A DNA stretch of 64,000 nt from Trichomonas vaginalis G3 (GCF_026262505.1 NC_067206.1:33929896-33993895), one strand, 5' to 3'. Positions 25,958-37,023 are shown, counted from the stretch's first letter. Translations and numbers: made by a program. Notes: generated from the sequence alone by a model not told the origin.

Positions 25958-28531
25958 ATGATTAACGATGATGATATTAAGACCCTTCAAGATAGAATTG
26001 AGAAACATATTGATGTTGGCAATACAGCACAAGTTCTGTTATTTCAAGATATCTTAGCTGAATCGAATTTACAAACAAAATTATCAAAATTATGTAAATT
26101 ATCTTTATCAATATTTGAATCCAATGTAAGAACTGGTGATAGTACAATATTAGAACAAAATTCACGTCTTATTTCACATCTAAATCACTGTATTGCTTTT
26201 TTTCAAATATTATGTTCAGATAATCAATCCGATCCTTCGAAATTACAGTTATTTTTGGCATCGGAGCAATTCCAGTATACATATAAATTAGTCCCAAGGT
26301 CATATTTCTCAGATTTATCCGAAAAAATTAAAAAGTTAATCGATTCAATAAAATCCGATCCGAATCAAAACTCACAGCTTGCAGACTTCAATGGTATTGA
26401 TCTGCCATCCAAAATTAAAGAACTAAGGATACTTAAAACAAAAGTCGATTTTCTTCAAAAACCGGATGAAATAAAAGCTGCATTTGATGAAATATGTTCT
26501 CTATTCGAGCTTTCTGCATTGATACTTGATCTTTCTACCCAAAAATCAGTAAATAATGAAGATAAAATTTTATATGAAAAGAAAATCTCTAATTTGACTG
26601 CAGAGAATGAACGTATAAGAGCACAAAATAATAAATCCACAATAGATGAATACGAAACTAAAATATTTGACTTAAAAAATCAAATATCTTTACAAGAACA
26701 AAAGATTCAAGAACTTGAAAGCGAAAACTTGAATTTTCAAAACAGATTTTCAAATTTTGAAAAGAAAAATAACGAACAAAACAAATATATCAAAGATCTT
26801 GAGGAAGAAATCGAAAGCAAAGAAGATTCTCTCACAAAGTTGCAGGTCAAGTTCTCTGTTCTTCAAAAACAATCAGAAATTTTGAAAAATCAAATGTCAA
26901 ATTTTGATGAGAGCAAAATTGAGAAATTGGAGAACGATTTACAGGCAACTAATAACCAATTGCTTGCAAAAGAGAAATCGCTGAGTTCTTATCGTGAAAG
27001 GATCCAAGATTTACAAAATAATTTAGCTGAGAAGGAGCAAAATGAAGAGAATATAGAAATATTCAAGCAGAAGATTTCTGATCAAGAAGATTTGCTGAAA
27101 CAAGCGAATATTTTGATAAATAATAAGGAAAACCAAATTATCAGTTTGAAACAAGAATTTTTGACTGCTAAAATGGAATTTGATAAGTACATGCAAGAAC
27201 AGCAGCAAAAAGAAGAGGAAATTGTATCTCTTCAGTCTGAAATTTCGAAATTAAAAGAAATTCAAACAGAAGCTGATGATTTAAGAGACAGTTTGCGTGA
27301 AAAGTCATTAACCATTGATCAGATGAGTGAAGAACTCCGTAATCTCCCAGAAAGACAGCAATTATTAGAAAAAATTGAGCAATTTCAGGAAGAAATAGCA
27401 AAATTGACAGCAACTGTTGATTTATATAAGAAGAAACAAACAGAAAATGACGAAATTTCAGAAAATTTGAAAAATCTCAAAATTGAAAACCAAAATTTGA
27501 GAGAAAAACTTGCTCAAAACGAAGAAAATCTTGTGGCAATCAAATCACAAATCGAAACAAGTCACAATGATGTTGAAAATCAGAAGAAACTCTATGAAGA
27601 AAAAATAATTAAATTGAAAAACAAAAATAAAGAAGATCTTCAAGGTAAAAACAATCTTATTAACTCTCTTAAGCTTATGGCGAAGTCCCTTGAAACAGAT
27701 AAAAAGAAACTTTCGGTTCAAATTAATAAATTAAAGAATTCTTTGAGTGAAAGCCAAAACAAAGTAGATACTGAAGAATACAATAAGATTCAAGTTGAGA
27801 ACAGTCAACTTAAACAGCAAAACCAAGATATTTCTAAGGAAAAAGAAAATATCTCAAAGAAATATCAAGAAGTACAAGAGAAACTTAAAGACTATGATCT
27901 GATGATGACTAAAATCACTCAAATGGAACAGAATCAAAAGGAAACAAAAGGTTTCATGACAAAAATGAGTCATAAAATTAATGAACAAGAAAATCAGATC
28001 AAAAAGCTTACGAAAAAGATATCATCACAGAATACCTCGTTGCAGGAGAAAGATGATTTGATCCAACAGCTTAAAACTGACAATGAAAATTTGACAAATC
28101 AAGCTGAATCATTTAGAGCAAGCCAACAAGATTCTACACTTCTGGAAGAGATATCTAAGACAGCCTCGCAAGCTGAGAAGCTTAGAGAAAAGAATCTGGC
28201 ATTACAAAGTTCAAATGAAGAGAAAAAGAAGAAAATGAAGGTGTTTAGGAACCACATTTCCTATCTATCTGAGCAGAATGAAAAACTTTCTGCTGAAAAC
28301 AAAGAATTAAAATCAATAATTGATTCTCCAAAAAGAAATCAAAATAAGTCATCGTTCTTGATTAACAGCTATGCAACATCTGAGGATTCGTCTGTTTCTT
28401 CCGTTTTCGAGAATAGGAAATCAATTTTACTTGAAAACTATATGGCAAGGGGCCATTCAAGTGATAAATTGTCTAAGGCCAACAAATTGAGTGAGAAGTT
28501 TGATAAAGAACTCTCGGAAATATATCAATAG
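25958..28531 (+). CDS. Host long coiled-coil protein
   Basis: An 857-residue single-exon gene. Residues 1-190 form a non-coiled, mostly helical head (LQDRIEKHIDVGNTAQVLLFQDIL). Residues ~195-800 are nearly continuous heptad coiled coil rich in E, K, Q and N. The C-terminal ~60 residues are Ser-rich (SYATSEDSSVSSVFENRKS) and may be phosphorylated. Such proteins are abundant in trichomonads and usually act as cytoskeletal or tethering proteins; a specific role cannot be assigned. No transmembrane segment seen. Frame intact. Confidence 0.85.
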   Translation: MINDDDIKTLQDRIEKHIDVGNTAQVLLFQDILAESNLQTKLSKLCKLSLSIFESNVRTGDSTILEQNSRLISHLNHCIAFFQILCSDNQSDPSKLQLFLASEQFQYTYKLVPRSYFSDLSEKIKKLIDSIKSDPNQNSQLADFNGIDLPSKIKELRILKTKVDFLQKPDEIKAAFDEICSLFELSALILDLSTQKSVNNEDKILYEKKISNLTAENERIRAQNNKSTIDEYETKIFDLKNQISLQEQKIQELESENLNFQNRFSNFEKKNNEQNKYIKDLEEEIESKEDSLTKLQVKFSVLQKQSEILKNQMSNFDESKIEKLENDLQATNNQLLAKEKSLSSYRERIQDLQNNLAEKEQNEENIEIFKQKISDQEDLLKQANILINNKENQIISLKQEFLTAKMEFDKYMQEQQQKEEEIVSLQSEISKLKEIQTEADDLRDSLREKSLTIDQMSEELRNLPERQQLLEKIEQFQEEIAKLTATVDLYKKKQTENDEISENLKNLKIENQNLREKLAQNEENLVAIKSQIETSHNDVENQKKLYEEKIIKLKNKNKEDLQGKNNLINSLKLMAKSLETDKKKLSVQINKLKNSLSESQNKVDTEEYNKIQVENSQLKQQNQDISKEKENISKKYQEVQEKLKDYDLMMTKITQMEQNQKETKGFMTKMSHKINEQENQIKKLTKKISSQNTSLQEKDDLIQQLKTDNENLTNQAESFRASQQDSTLLEEISKTASQAEKLREKNLALQSSNEEKKKKMKVFRNHISYLSEQNEKLSAENKELKSIIDSPKRNQNKSSFLINSYATSEDSSVSSVFENRKSILLENYMARGHSSDKLSKANKLSEKFDKELSEIYQ

Positions 28532-29036
28532 AATATTATTTTATTTTGTTATTTTGTTATGTATTTAAAATATTAGTTTTACTATCTTTATTTGCAGGAC
28601 TTTTTAAATGAACTAGTTATGTTTCCTATTACTCTTGAAATTTTTACGAAATTAAAATGACATGACGATTTGTCCCATTTGACATAGCTCAGTTAGACAA
28701 TTACGCTATTGGCTATGAATCTCATCCTAAAAGAATACAAGAAAAAAAAATCAATAAATTACAACAGAAACTGAGATTTTTAAAACATACACTTTGTAAA
28801 ATGTTATATCTATTATTGGTGATAAAATATAAAAGTGATCTTAAAATTAATATCTGATAAAAAAACCTTGAAGTTAAAGAAGACACAAAATGAAGTCTCG
28901 AAAAAAAAATATGATGGCTTGTATAAATGGATATCATATTTGAAAATCCGAAATTTTAATTTGTATGAAAACTATATAAAACCTCAATGAAGATTAAAAC
29001 CCGCATACAACGAACAAACGCTGTATAACCATAATC
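28532..29036. other. Intergenic, convergent gene ends
   Basis: AT-rich DNA between the convergent coiled-coil and Cdc25-like genes. Apart from a D-arm-like tRNA fragment (see rejected items) I see nothing in it. Confidence 0.6.
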
Positions 29037-29801
29037 TCATTGAGATGATGAGTAAGAAAAACAATTTCCAAGAGCTGATGGAGAAGTCGGAGCGGAGGCA
29101 GCGTACTCTCCAAACAGGGTAGACCAATGATCTGTAGATTGCGAGCTGCATCTGACCAGCTGAAGTTTTGGTCTGGCTGGCCTTTTCTGTTGGAGCATCT
29201 CGCGAGCATAGAAAGAATGACTTCTACGAAGTTCGCCATTATTAACAAATCTTTCTTCGCGCATTGGGACATAACCACCAATGCACAAATCTGGCATCTC
29301 CTCGTAGAAGCGGCGATATCCGCCTTCTAAAAGGAATGTATTAGGATAGCTTAAGTTTGGATAGCTATTATGATGTCTGTCGTATTCCCTGAACAAGCTT
29401 AGAAGAGTTGGTCCACGGTTCTGTGAGAACTCGCAATGGACAACGATACATACGTTTTGCCCAAGAAATCTCTCATAAATACCAATCATTTGGGACTTAG
29501 AGCGTATGTTGCGTGCACCAACAATTCTACCGCCATGAAATTCGTACTCAAATCTGGCATCGAGTATGACTACTTGGTTGAAACCAAAAGAAAAGGGATC
29601 ATTTATAAGCTGGGCTAATTGCTTAGGTGTAAGCGTTTTAAATGGTCTCTGGTTATCTGAAGACGCCAACAGAGATGGCGAAAGAATGTCTTCCGAAAGA
29701 ATACCTCCGAATTGGGCTTGATTTGGACTATTACAAATGTCGTCGAAATCGGGGAGAGGGAGTTCGGCCTTAAATTTAGATGATCCAATGCAAGTAAGCA
29801 T
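29037..29801 (-). CDS. Cdc25-like dual-specificity phosphatase (rhodanese fold)
   Basis: A 254-residue protein. The Cdc25 signature is complete: VVILDARFEYEFHGGRIVGARNI, then the catalytic loop HCEFSQNRGP (HCx5R, about residues 121-130), then YPNLSYPNTFLLEGGYRRFY and GYVPMREERF. Cdc25 removes inhibitory phosphates from cyclin-dependent kinases at mitotic entry. The N-terminal regulatory region is short (~60 residues) compared with animal Cdc25, as in many protists. The C-terminal ~50 residues are Ser/Arg-rich. Frame intact. Confidence 0.88.
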   Translation of the reverse strand: MLTCIGSSKFKAELPLPDFDDICNSPNQAQFGGILSEDILSPSLLASSDNQRPFKTLTPKQLAQLINDPFSFGFNQVVILDARFEYEFHGGRIVGARNIRSKSQMIGIYERFLGQNVCIVVHCEFSQNRGPTLLSLFREYDRHHNSYPNLSYPNTFLLEGGYRRFYEEMPDLCIGGYVPMREERFVNNGELRRSHSFYAREMLQQKRPARPKLQLVRCSSQSTDHWSTLFGEYAASAPTSPSALGNCFSYSSSQ

Positions 29802-30505
29802 ATGATTTTATCACTAAGACCTCTGATTTTTTTTTTAAAACGTTCATAAAAATTGATACACAAACAAATATTGAATTAAACCGATGTCCAGAATGCGTTT
29901 TTGGTTCATTTCTTCATCAATTATAGATATATGATTGATAATAGATCTATTTTTAGCGCATTTTAATTTAAAAATTTTCCAGAATCGAAATCTAATGTTA
30001 TTTAGGTTTGGATTATTGAGAAATATGTTAAATCATTTTTAAATTGAATACTAATTTTGAACAAAATTTGAAATTAATGATAATTATTATCGGGCATATC
30101 CTGGCTTGGATGATTGATGATTATCACATTTTATTCACAATTATATTTTGTGAAAATTATTCAAAAGTCATAAAATAAAATTAGAGCGTATTGAAGGATG
30201 CAAGTATAAATTGTAGTAAATTGCTTAAAAAGTGAATTGATAAGATTTCAATGATTTTGGTTGTCCAGTCTAATTTTCTATTAATAAAGGATTTATCATT
30301 ATAAATTCTTTTTCAATAATTGAATAGTTGAAATGTGAAATCTTAAAATTAAGATATGTATGCATGTGTTGACATATTTGCTAAAAATTGAACTAATAAG
30401 AAATTCAATGATCTCTCAATCTTAATATCTTCAACAACTTTGCAATATATCATTATGTAATAACATTTTCAAATAAATAAATTTTCAAAATATAATCGTT
30501 TTTTA
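29802..30505. other. AT-rich intergenic DNA left of Polinton B
   Basis: Very AT-rich with poly-A/T tracts. No gene, RNA or repeat recognised up to the target duplication. Confidence 0.6.
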
Positions 30506-30511
30506 TATTTT
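30506..30511. other. Left target-site duplication of Polinton B
   Basis: TATTTT directly abuts the left TIR tip (AGTAGTATATGAG) and is repeated at 49747-49752. Six base pairs is the standard Polinton duplication length. Confidence 0.85.
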
Positions 30512-30718
30512 AGTAGTATATGAGAGCGGGTTGTGTGACTTTTTTTGTAAACGTAAGAATTCATACAATATTGAACGATTTTGTATCATTTTTTTTAACA
30601 TATGAAGTAAAAAATGTATGATTCTTACGGTTTTTATTCTTACGTTTTTGAATAAATCAAGATTTAAAAAATTTTCAAAAATGTAAGACATTTACACTCA
30701 GCCCATACATAATGAAAT
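30512..30718 (+). repeat. Left terminal inverted repeat of Polinton B
   Basis: Tip AGTAGTATATGAGAGCGGG. It matches the reverse complement of 49540-49746 with no difference that I could see. It contains several CGTAAGAAT/ATTCTTACG words in both orientations, resembling the TTCTTACATAAATG gene-start motif, so the TIR may hold subterminal binding sites. Confidence 0.92.
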
Positions 30719-30787
30719 AAAAAATAAATTTTTTTAAAAATTCATGTCTTACATTTTTTGAATAATTTATTTTTTATTTTGTATGAA

Positions 30788-31906
30788 ATGAGTGTCACAA
30801 CTAACAACGTTAAAAAATTGGGATTCACAAACGAGGAAATAAAGGATATATTAGAGGAGGCGGGTTATGAGGTTGATAGATATTATTTAAGAAATTGTCA
30901 AAAATTTGCCGAGTTCTTAAATGAATTTGATTATGATGGAAAAATGAATAAAGATGATGTTATAAATTTTTTATATCCCGCATCTAAAAAAGAAGAAAAA
31001 CCAAAAGAACCTGATGTTTTCCCTGAATATTATGAAGAACGGATTAAAGATGATGATGAATATGATGAAATTGAAATTGAAAGATTGGAAAAAATAAGAG
31101 ATGAAATAGATGAAAAAATTAAGGAATTAAGAGAAGTTGAAAAATATAATGAAAATGAAGTAAAGGGTTTAATGAATATCCCAGCTTCAGAATCAGAAGT
31201 TCAGAAATCGCATGAAGAAAGATATAAAAATTATGTCTCAGAATCAACACAAAATTTATTAGATGGTGAAATAGACGAAACACTTTCAGAAGAAGGTACT
31301 AAATTTATTCATAAACATAAGTTACAATTTATTGATAATGAAGAATACCCCTGTATCCTACTTTCACCCCCTCTCGATTCCGAAAAATTCAAAAAAGCTC
31401 TTAAAAACGTGACATATGCAACTAATACGATTAAGAAAGAAGATCATGATATTTACACAAATTATTATTTAAATAAATGCACAGGTGTTGATAAAGTTTT
31501 TGATTTATTAGATAAAATATCAAAAGAAACCATTGGAACCTATAAAATTTTGTGTGATTGTGGTTTCATTGTTGAAGATACCAACAATGTTTCATATGAA
31601 AGAACAGCACCGAAGGAAGACGAAGTGGAAAGGTCTATACCATTCGTTATTAAGAACATAAAAAATATGAAAACGTATAAGCATTATATTTATTCATTTA
31701 TTTCAGAAAAAATGGAAGCAACCCATAAAACATCTTCTCATCATTTTATAGCTATTCATACATTCCTTTTCAAAGTTGTGAAATTAAATAAGACAGGAAT
31801 TAGATTTAATGTATCAGGGTACACATTCTTGAGTAAATTAAAATGTATTCGTCACGTCGCAGATGATAAAAATTTATGTATTCTTAATTCATTTTATGGG
31901 CTTTGA
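30788..31906 (+). CDS. Protein upstream of polB, candidate terminal protein
   Basis: About 372 residues from MSVTTNNVKKLGFTNEEIKD. The N-terminal ~60 residues match Polinton A 16260-16667. An acidic coiled-coil region follows, with GEIDETLSEEGTKFIHKHK in the middle and a C-terminal alpha/beta region containing CDCGFIVEDTNN. ATG 30788 follows TTATTTTGTATGAA, the element's start motif. It lies 30 bp before polB. The terminal-protein role for protein-primed replication is inferred from position only. Confidence 0.55.
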   Translation: MSVTTNNVKKLGFTNEEIKDILEEAGYEVDRYYLRNCQKFAEFLNEFDYDGKMNKDDVINFLYPASKKEEKPKEPDVFPEYYEERIKDDDEYDEIEIERLEKIRDEIDEKIKELREVEKYNENEVKGLMNIPASESEVQKSHEERYKNYVSESTQNLLDGEIDETLSEEGTKFIHKHKLQFIDNEEYPCILLSPPLDSEKFKKALKNVTYATNTIKKEDHDIYTNYYLNKCTGVDKVFDLLDKISKETIGTYKILCDCGFIVEDTNNVSYERTAPKEDEVERSIPFVIKNIKNMKTYKHYIYSFISEKMEATHKTSSHHFIAIHTFLFKVVKLNKTGIRFNVSGYTFLSKLKCIRHVADDKNLCILNSFYGL

Positions 31907-31936
31907 AAAATAAAGTTTATTTTTATTCTTACATAA

Positions 31937-34900
31937 ATGAACAAAAACGGAACAGCTAAAATGAATGATAATCAAATTAGAGCAGAAGGTAAAAGGTTAT
32001 TTAAACGCTTTTATAACATTCCTGATGGTGTTAATCCTAAAACTCGTAGAAGCTATTTAAATGAAACAATAGATGCGTATGACGGGTTTGACATTTCATC
32101 AGAAAGTGAGAGATTAGCGAGAATGTTAAATGTTAATATTGATTTCTATTATTGTGATCCTCAACCAGAAGACGTGGACATAAATAAGGTAGACTTTCCA
32201 TTAGTGGAAACAATAATGATAGATCCAGAATTTGAAACAGTAAATATTTTATTAACACAGAGTCCATGTGGAAAACTTCACGCTGACAGAATAACAGACG
32301 TTGAAGCACTCACTGGCTATAAAGTTTGTCCTTATTGTAAAGAAGAAGTTTATTCTATCCGTGATGATCCAGAAAGGAAAAACCAAAGAAGATTTTTAAA
32401 GCATTGTGAGAAATGTAAAGAAAATAATGGGAGATTAATTCAAGACGTTCAGTTGCAAAAGACACAGCAACCATATGCACCACATATTACGAAACAGAAG
32501 ATATATCAGTGGTTATTAGCTCATAATTTACAGGAATATTATCAACCGACAAGATATTATATTACTTTTGACTTTGAAACATTAGAGACTAAAGAAGAAC
32601 TACAACTTTCTGAGTGTGCAACTTTGAACGCTTACTTAAAACCATTCATGGTATCATCAACGGTTAAATTAAACGATAAAACATATACGAAGAATTTTTG
32701 CTTAACTTCGAGTGATTCTTTTATTTCTGATTGGATTGAGTTTTTATTTTCAACCTGTTCATTAGTTGCTAAATCAAATATTGAACAATACAATGAATTA
32801 TTGAAGTCGCAAACATTAAATGAAAAACAGAAGGAAGCATTTAAAGAACTTCTAGATGGGGAATTCAATAAAGTGAATATCATAGGTTTTAATTCGGGAA
32901 AGTTTGATTTAAATTTAATTCTTCATGATTTAAACACTGCAAAATGGAAAATAAAATCAATGCTGGGTTCATCTTCACAATTTAAGCAAATCATTGTAAA
33001 GAAATCAAACGTTCCATATGAATTGAGATTTATTGACATCAGAAATTATATAGCGGGTGGAACATTAGACCAATTCACTCAAGATTTCGGAAACAATAAA
33101 TCACGTGTTAAATCCTTTTTCCCTTATCAATTCATCACGTGGGAAAATTACGAAGAAGAATTATATAAAGAGGAACCATTCACTCAAGATTCATTTTATT
33201 CAGCATTAACTCAAGAAACTATATCAGATAGTGATTATCAAATATATCTCAATGATGCTAAAAATTTTAAGAATAGATTAGAATATTTTATTCATTATTG
33301 CAATAAAGATGTTGAAATTATGATTGACCTAATTGATAAAATAATTGAAGAAACATTTGTTTATAAAATTGACATGCTTCATAATCTTTCTTTATCATCG
33401 AATGCTTCAATGATTCGTTACGCTTTAGCATATAAAGACTTTAATCCTAATGAAAAATATCCTGAGGAAGAGATAGAATCAAGTTTTGAATTAACGAAAA
33501 AGTATTGGAAATATAAAATTGAATCATATAAGAAACAAGATGAAAAAGCAGAAAGAGATACTAAAAATAATGTTTCAATGGATGATTTTCAATACTATCA
33601 CGATTTAATCCTTTCATCTAAATGTAAAATGTGTGGTAAAGTGTTTACATATGCAAATAAACCAACATTGGATAGAATCGATAATGAAAAACCACATACT
33701 AAAGGAAATTGTCAGTTAATGTATTGTTATTGCAATGTCGTGAAATCAAATAAAGATGAAGATGTTCAACGTTTAAGAATCAATTTAAGAAATTATGCAT
33801 TAAAAAATAATTTACCAATGACTTTAGATTCGGTTGAAGCTTATCACATTCTCCGTAATGGAGTTACTGGTGGTCTATCAAATGTTCAACATCGTGTTAA
33901 TCTTAAAGGAATCACGCACATTAATAAACTTTCATATAATCCAGAAACTAAAACTGTATCAAATGAGGACACCACCAACATTATGACTCATTTCGTTGGT
34001 GTTGATTTTAATTCATTATATCCTTCATCATTTTCATCTAATCCTCATGATTTCATTCAATATACTGACCATAAAATGTATATGCCGGGAAGATTGAATG
34101 GTGTTATCATTTGTGATACAGCAACAAAGAAAGCAAAAGCACTGGGAATAATTAAGAAAAAAAATACTTTATTCGTGGCTGAAGTAAAGGGTCACATTGA
34201 TGAAAAATACATTAATGATTACATAAACTTTTTACCGATAATAAGAAACTTAGATATTATCACAGATGAAAAAACAATTGGCAGTTTTATGTATAATTAC
34301 ATGAAATCAAACAATTTACCGGTTGACCAGAAACAAAGAAAATTAACTCAGTTAGCATCAACACACAACCAATATCAACCATTTTCTTCTTATTATCTAT
34401 GGTATCTAATCGACAGATTTCATTTTATCATCGATGATATTCAATCAATTTTAACATTTACGAAAAACACTTGTTTTAATGAATTTGCGAACAAATTTAT
34501 GAACGAAAGACAAAAGGCTGAATTAAAAGGAAATAAAGGAAAAAGTTTATTTTGCAAGATTTCACTTAATGGATCATATGGTTACGATGCAATGAATACA
34601 CAAAATTACACAAAGACTAAAATAATGAATGCACAGAAGGCACGCGTTGCATGTATGTCAAATAAGTTTAAAAACATAAGAGAAATAGGAGAGGATACAT
34701 ATCAAGTGATGCTCAAAGATAGATTTTATAGATGTGATACATGTTTACAAGAGGCATTCTTCACTTTAGATAACGCAAAATACTGGTATTTGGTTTTCAT
34801 TTATGATTTTATGTATAAATGCATGAATGTTAATCGTTTTCATTTCATTGAAGGTGATACTGATTCATCTTATTGGGCAATCGCTGGCGACCCAAATCTT

Positions 34901-35383
34901 CCTAACACTCAAGCATTTCAAGCAATTGTTACTGATAAACAATTTTATGATAAAAACATTTTCAAATTCGCACCATTTGATTTCTTCTGTTTTGATGAGA
35001 AATTTAAACCTAAATTAAAGAATAAAGCTGAAGAAAAAGCACATGAGAAGAAGTTATTGGGTTTAGCAATTGAGAAACAAGGTGATAACATGGTTGCTTT
35101 ATGCCCTAAGTGTTATACATCATTCAACGGTTCAATTGATGGAAGTGATTTTAAAAAGATTGCACAAAAAATGAAAGGTGTTAGTTTACGACAAAATAAA
35201 CAATTAACACCTAAAAATTATTTGGATATAATAAATGATAAAGTGATATTTGATGGTCAAAATATTAATTTACAACTTAAAAACAGGTCGATGACTCGCT
35301 TAACAATCGGTAAAACTGCATTAACAGGAGCACACACTAAGGCTGTATGTTGTGAAAATGGATGTTGTATGCCATTTATTTAA
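31937..35383 (+). CDS. Protein-primed family B DNA polymerase with embedded HNH-like segment
   Basis: A 1148-residue enzyme. Exonuclease motifs: ITFDFETLETKE (~residues 208-219) and FNSGKFDLNLIL (~318-329). Polymerase motifs: A, VDFNSLYPSSF (~692-702); B, KISLNGSYGYD; C, EGDTDSSYWAI. Between exonuclease and motif A, at ~562-608, sits CKMCGKVFTY...LDRIDNEKPHTKGNCQLMYCYCNVVKSNKD, which matches the HNH endonuclease pattern. A CPYCKE...CEKCKE zinc-like pair lies near residues 132-156. Start motif TTTTTATTCTTACATAAATG precedes it. Frame intact. Confidence 0.88.
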   Translation: MNKNGTAKMNDNQIRAEGKRLFKRFYNIPDGVNPKTRRSYLNETIDAYDGFDISSESERLARMLNVNIDFYYCDPQPEDVDINKVDFPLVETIMIDPEFETVNILLTQSPCGKLHADRITDVEALTGYKVCPYCKEEVYSIRDDPERKNQRRFLKHCEKCKENNGRLIQDVQLQKTQQPYAPHITKQKIYQWLLAHNLQEYYQPTRYYITFDFETLETKEELQLSECATLNAYLKPFMVSSTVKLNDKTYTKNFCLTSSDSFISDWIEFLFSTCSLVAKSNIEQYNELLKSQTLNEKQKEAFKELLDGEFNKVNIIGFNSGKFDLNLILHDLNTAKWKIKSMLGSSSQFKQIIVKKSNVPYELRFIDIRNYIAGGTLDQFTQDFGNNKSRVKSFFPYQFITWENYEEELYKEEPFTQDSFYSALTQETISDSDYQIYLNDAKNFKNRLEYFIHYCNKDVEIMIDLIDKIIEETFVYKIDMLHNLSLSSNASMIRYALAYKDFNPNEKYPEEEIESSFELTKKYWKYKIESYKKQDEKAERDTKNNVSMDDFQYYHDLILSSKCKMCGKVFTYANKPTLDRIDNEKPHTKGNCQLMYCYCNVVKSNKDEDVQRLRINLRNYALKNNLPMTLDSVEAYHILRNGVTGGLSNVQHRVNLKGITHINKLSYNPETKTVSNEDTTNIMTHFVGVDFNSLYPSSFSSNPHDFIQYTDHKMYMPGRLNGVIICDTATKKAKALGIIKKKNTLFVAEVKGHIDEKYINDYINFLPIIRNLDIITDEKTIGSFMYNYMKSNNLPVDQKQRKLTQLASTHNQYQPFSSYYLWYLIDRFHFIIDDIQSILTFTKNTCFNEFANKFMNERQKAELKGNKGKSLFCKISLNGSYGYDAMNTQNYTKTKIMNAQKARVACMSNKFKNIREIGEDTYQVMLKDRFYRCDTCLQEAFFTLDNAKYWYLVFIYDFMYKCMNVNRFHFIEGDTDSSYWAIAGDPNLPNTQAFQAIVTDKQFYDKNIFKFAPFDFFCFDEKFKPKLKNKAEEKAHEKKLLGLAIEKQGDNMVALCPKCYTSFNGSIDGSDFKKIAQKMKGVSLRQNKQLTPKNYLDIINDKVIFDGQNINLQLKNRSMTRLTIGKTALTGAHTKAVCCENGCCMPFI

Positions 35384-35411
35384 TACAATTTTAAATTTTA
35401 TTTTTAATAAA

Positions 35412-35483
35412 ATGCCACAGAAGAGACAAAAGGAACCGTTAATAATGGTTTTGATACTTGATCAAAGAGGTGGGCACCCTTAA
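35412..35483 (+). CDS. Tiny possible reading frame after polB
   Basis: Only 23 residues (MPQKRQKEPLIMVLILDQR...). It is listed because its ATG follows ATTTTATTTTTAATAAA, like true genes of this element, and the gap is otherwise unexplained. It could be a remnant. Confidence 0.2.
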   Translation: MPQKRQKEPLIMVLILDQRGGHP

Positions 35484-35506
35484 ACATTTATTTTATTTTT
35501 ATATAA

Positions 35507-37003
35507 ATGGATAATGTAGATTTAAAAATTTTAATTGATGATTTAGTATTTAATCAAAATTTTCTTACTTATTATGACTTAAAATCATATCTCCAAAAAC
35601 ATGATCCATATATAACGGGTGATGATATGGATTATTATTATCCGTATTATAAAAATGAAATTTTGAAATATCATGATAGAATAATTTCTAAAATTAAAGA
35701 CAAAATCGAAAATAATGAATATTCAAAGGGAAAAACTAAATCACAACTTAAACAATTGAAAGATTTCAAAAATAAAGTATTAACAGAAGAAGATATTGAT
35801 GAATTATATAAATTATATAATCCTGAGCCGCAAAAACAAAAGGAACAAAACGCCCGGGTCCTTCAGACCATAAATGATGCACAAGCTTTAATTTATGATT
35901 CATTAGTTAAACCATATTCAGCCCAACTTTTAAATGAAGATCAACTTTTAGAATTCATCCTTCAACATAAACTCGAAGCTGGAAAGTATATCAAACCTTT
36001 ATATACAGTATATTTAAAACAAATGAATAGAATACATCCAGAATTAATGAAAGGAGGAATGAAATCCAAAACTTCATCATCCAAAATCAAAGCGGATAAA
36101 ATTAAACCTCCAACGACAGTACCTCCTCCTCCTTCAGTTAATCCTTCATCATTCACTTTATTATATCCATTTCAAACATTAAAGAAGCAAAAAGATTTTA
36201 AAAAGGATTTCAAGATATTAAATAAACCAATTGACCTGAAAATTCAACCGTTAAAGGAAAAATTTGGTCGCCCTTCATTTGCACCATATCCATATTCATA
36301 CGAAATCGATCATCTGGAATATTCAAAGGGAAACGTTACTTATTTATTTGCCATTAACATTAACACTAGATATTTATATTGCATTCCAGTGAAAGGGAAA
36401 ACAGAACAGGAAGAGAGCTATACAATACTTACTAGATCATGAAAGAGTAGATAATATAAGGGGTGATGGCGATAAAGGATTTCAGGCAGCTATGGCTCAT
36501 TATTTCCCACAAATTAATTTTTTCTTTTCATCCTCTCCATATACGTTTCATAATAAAATAGTTGATGCGGTAATGAGAACTCTTAGAGATGCGTTAGGGT
36601 TAACGGTCAGATATACTGGGATGGAAATCATGACTCCATCATACAGCAGTTAGTATATTATTACAATAATTCATGGCATAGAACTATAAACATGAAACCA
36701 GTGGAAATGAAAAATGATATTTCAAAAGAATGGGAATATATTAGAAAGCAAATGGAAAGGTTAAATGATGTTAAACATGAACAAATTAATTCGGGGCTCA
36801 TGAATTTTAAACAAGGGGATAAAGTTTTGATTCATCTCGATTATGGAAAAACTGATAAATCAATGACAAAAAGAAGACGAAGATTTGACACAATAGCTGA
36901 ATTTGTTAGATATATTAACGGTAATGCATTAGTTGAGGTTAACAATAAATTAATAGAAATTCCGATTTATTTTATTACTCCATTATATTTAAATAATATT
37001 TAA
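35507..37003 (+). pseudogene. Retroviral-type integrase locus of Polinton B, broken
   Basis: The first ~200 residues are a charged helical N-terminal domain (LKSYLQKHDPYITGDD). The integrase core then begins (YEIDHLEYSKGNVTYLFAININTRYL, with the first catalytic Asp), and a C-terminal DNA-binding part (FKQGDKVLIHLDY, RRRRFDTIAEFVRY) is recognisable near the end. Position after polB fits Polinton order. The locus looks broken, with about two breaks. Polinton A has an uninterrupted counterpart. Confidence 0.65.
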
Positions 37004-37023
37004 TTTTTTTTATTTCGTAAGAA

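Noticed and set aside
28680-28735. tRNA-like sequence (GACATAGCTCAGTTAGA resembles a D-arm)
   Set aside because: No matching acceptor stem, anticodon arm or T-arm follows, so at best it is a fragment.
28994-29281. Second minus-strand frame overlapping the Cdc25-like gene
   Set aside because: The other frame carries the full Cdc25 signature; this one is a shadow.
30503-30691. Reading frame in the Polinton B TIRs (also at 49567-49812)
   Set aside because: It is duplicated only because it lies in the TIR. It is AT-driven, lacks the element's start motif and runs past the TIR tip into flank DNA, so it is probably not a gene.
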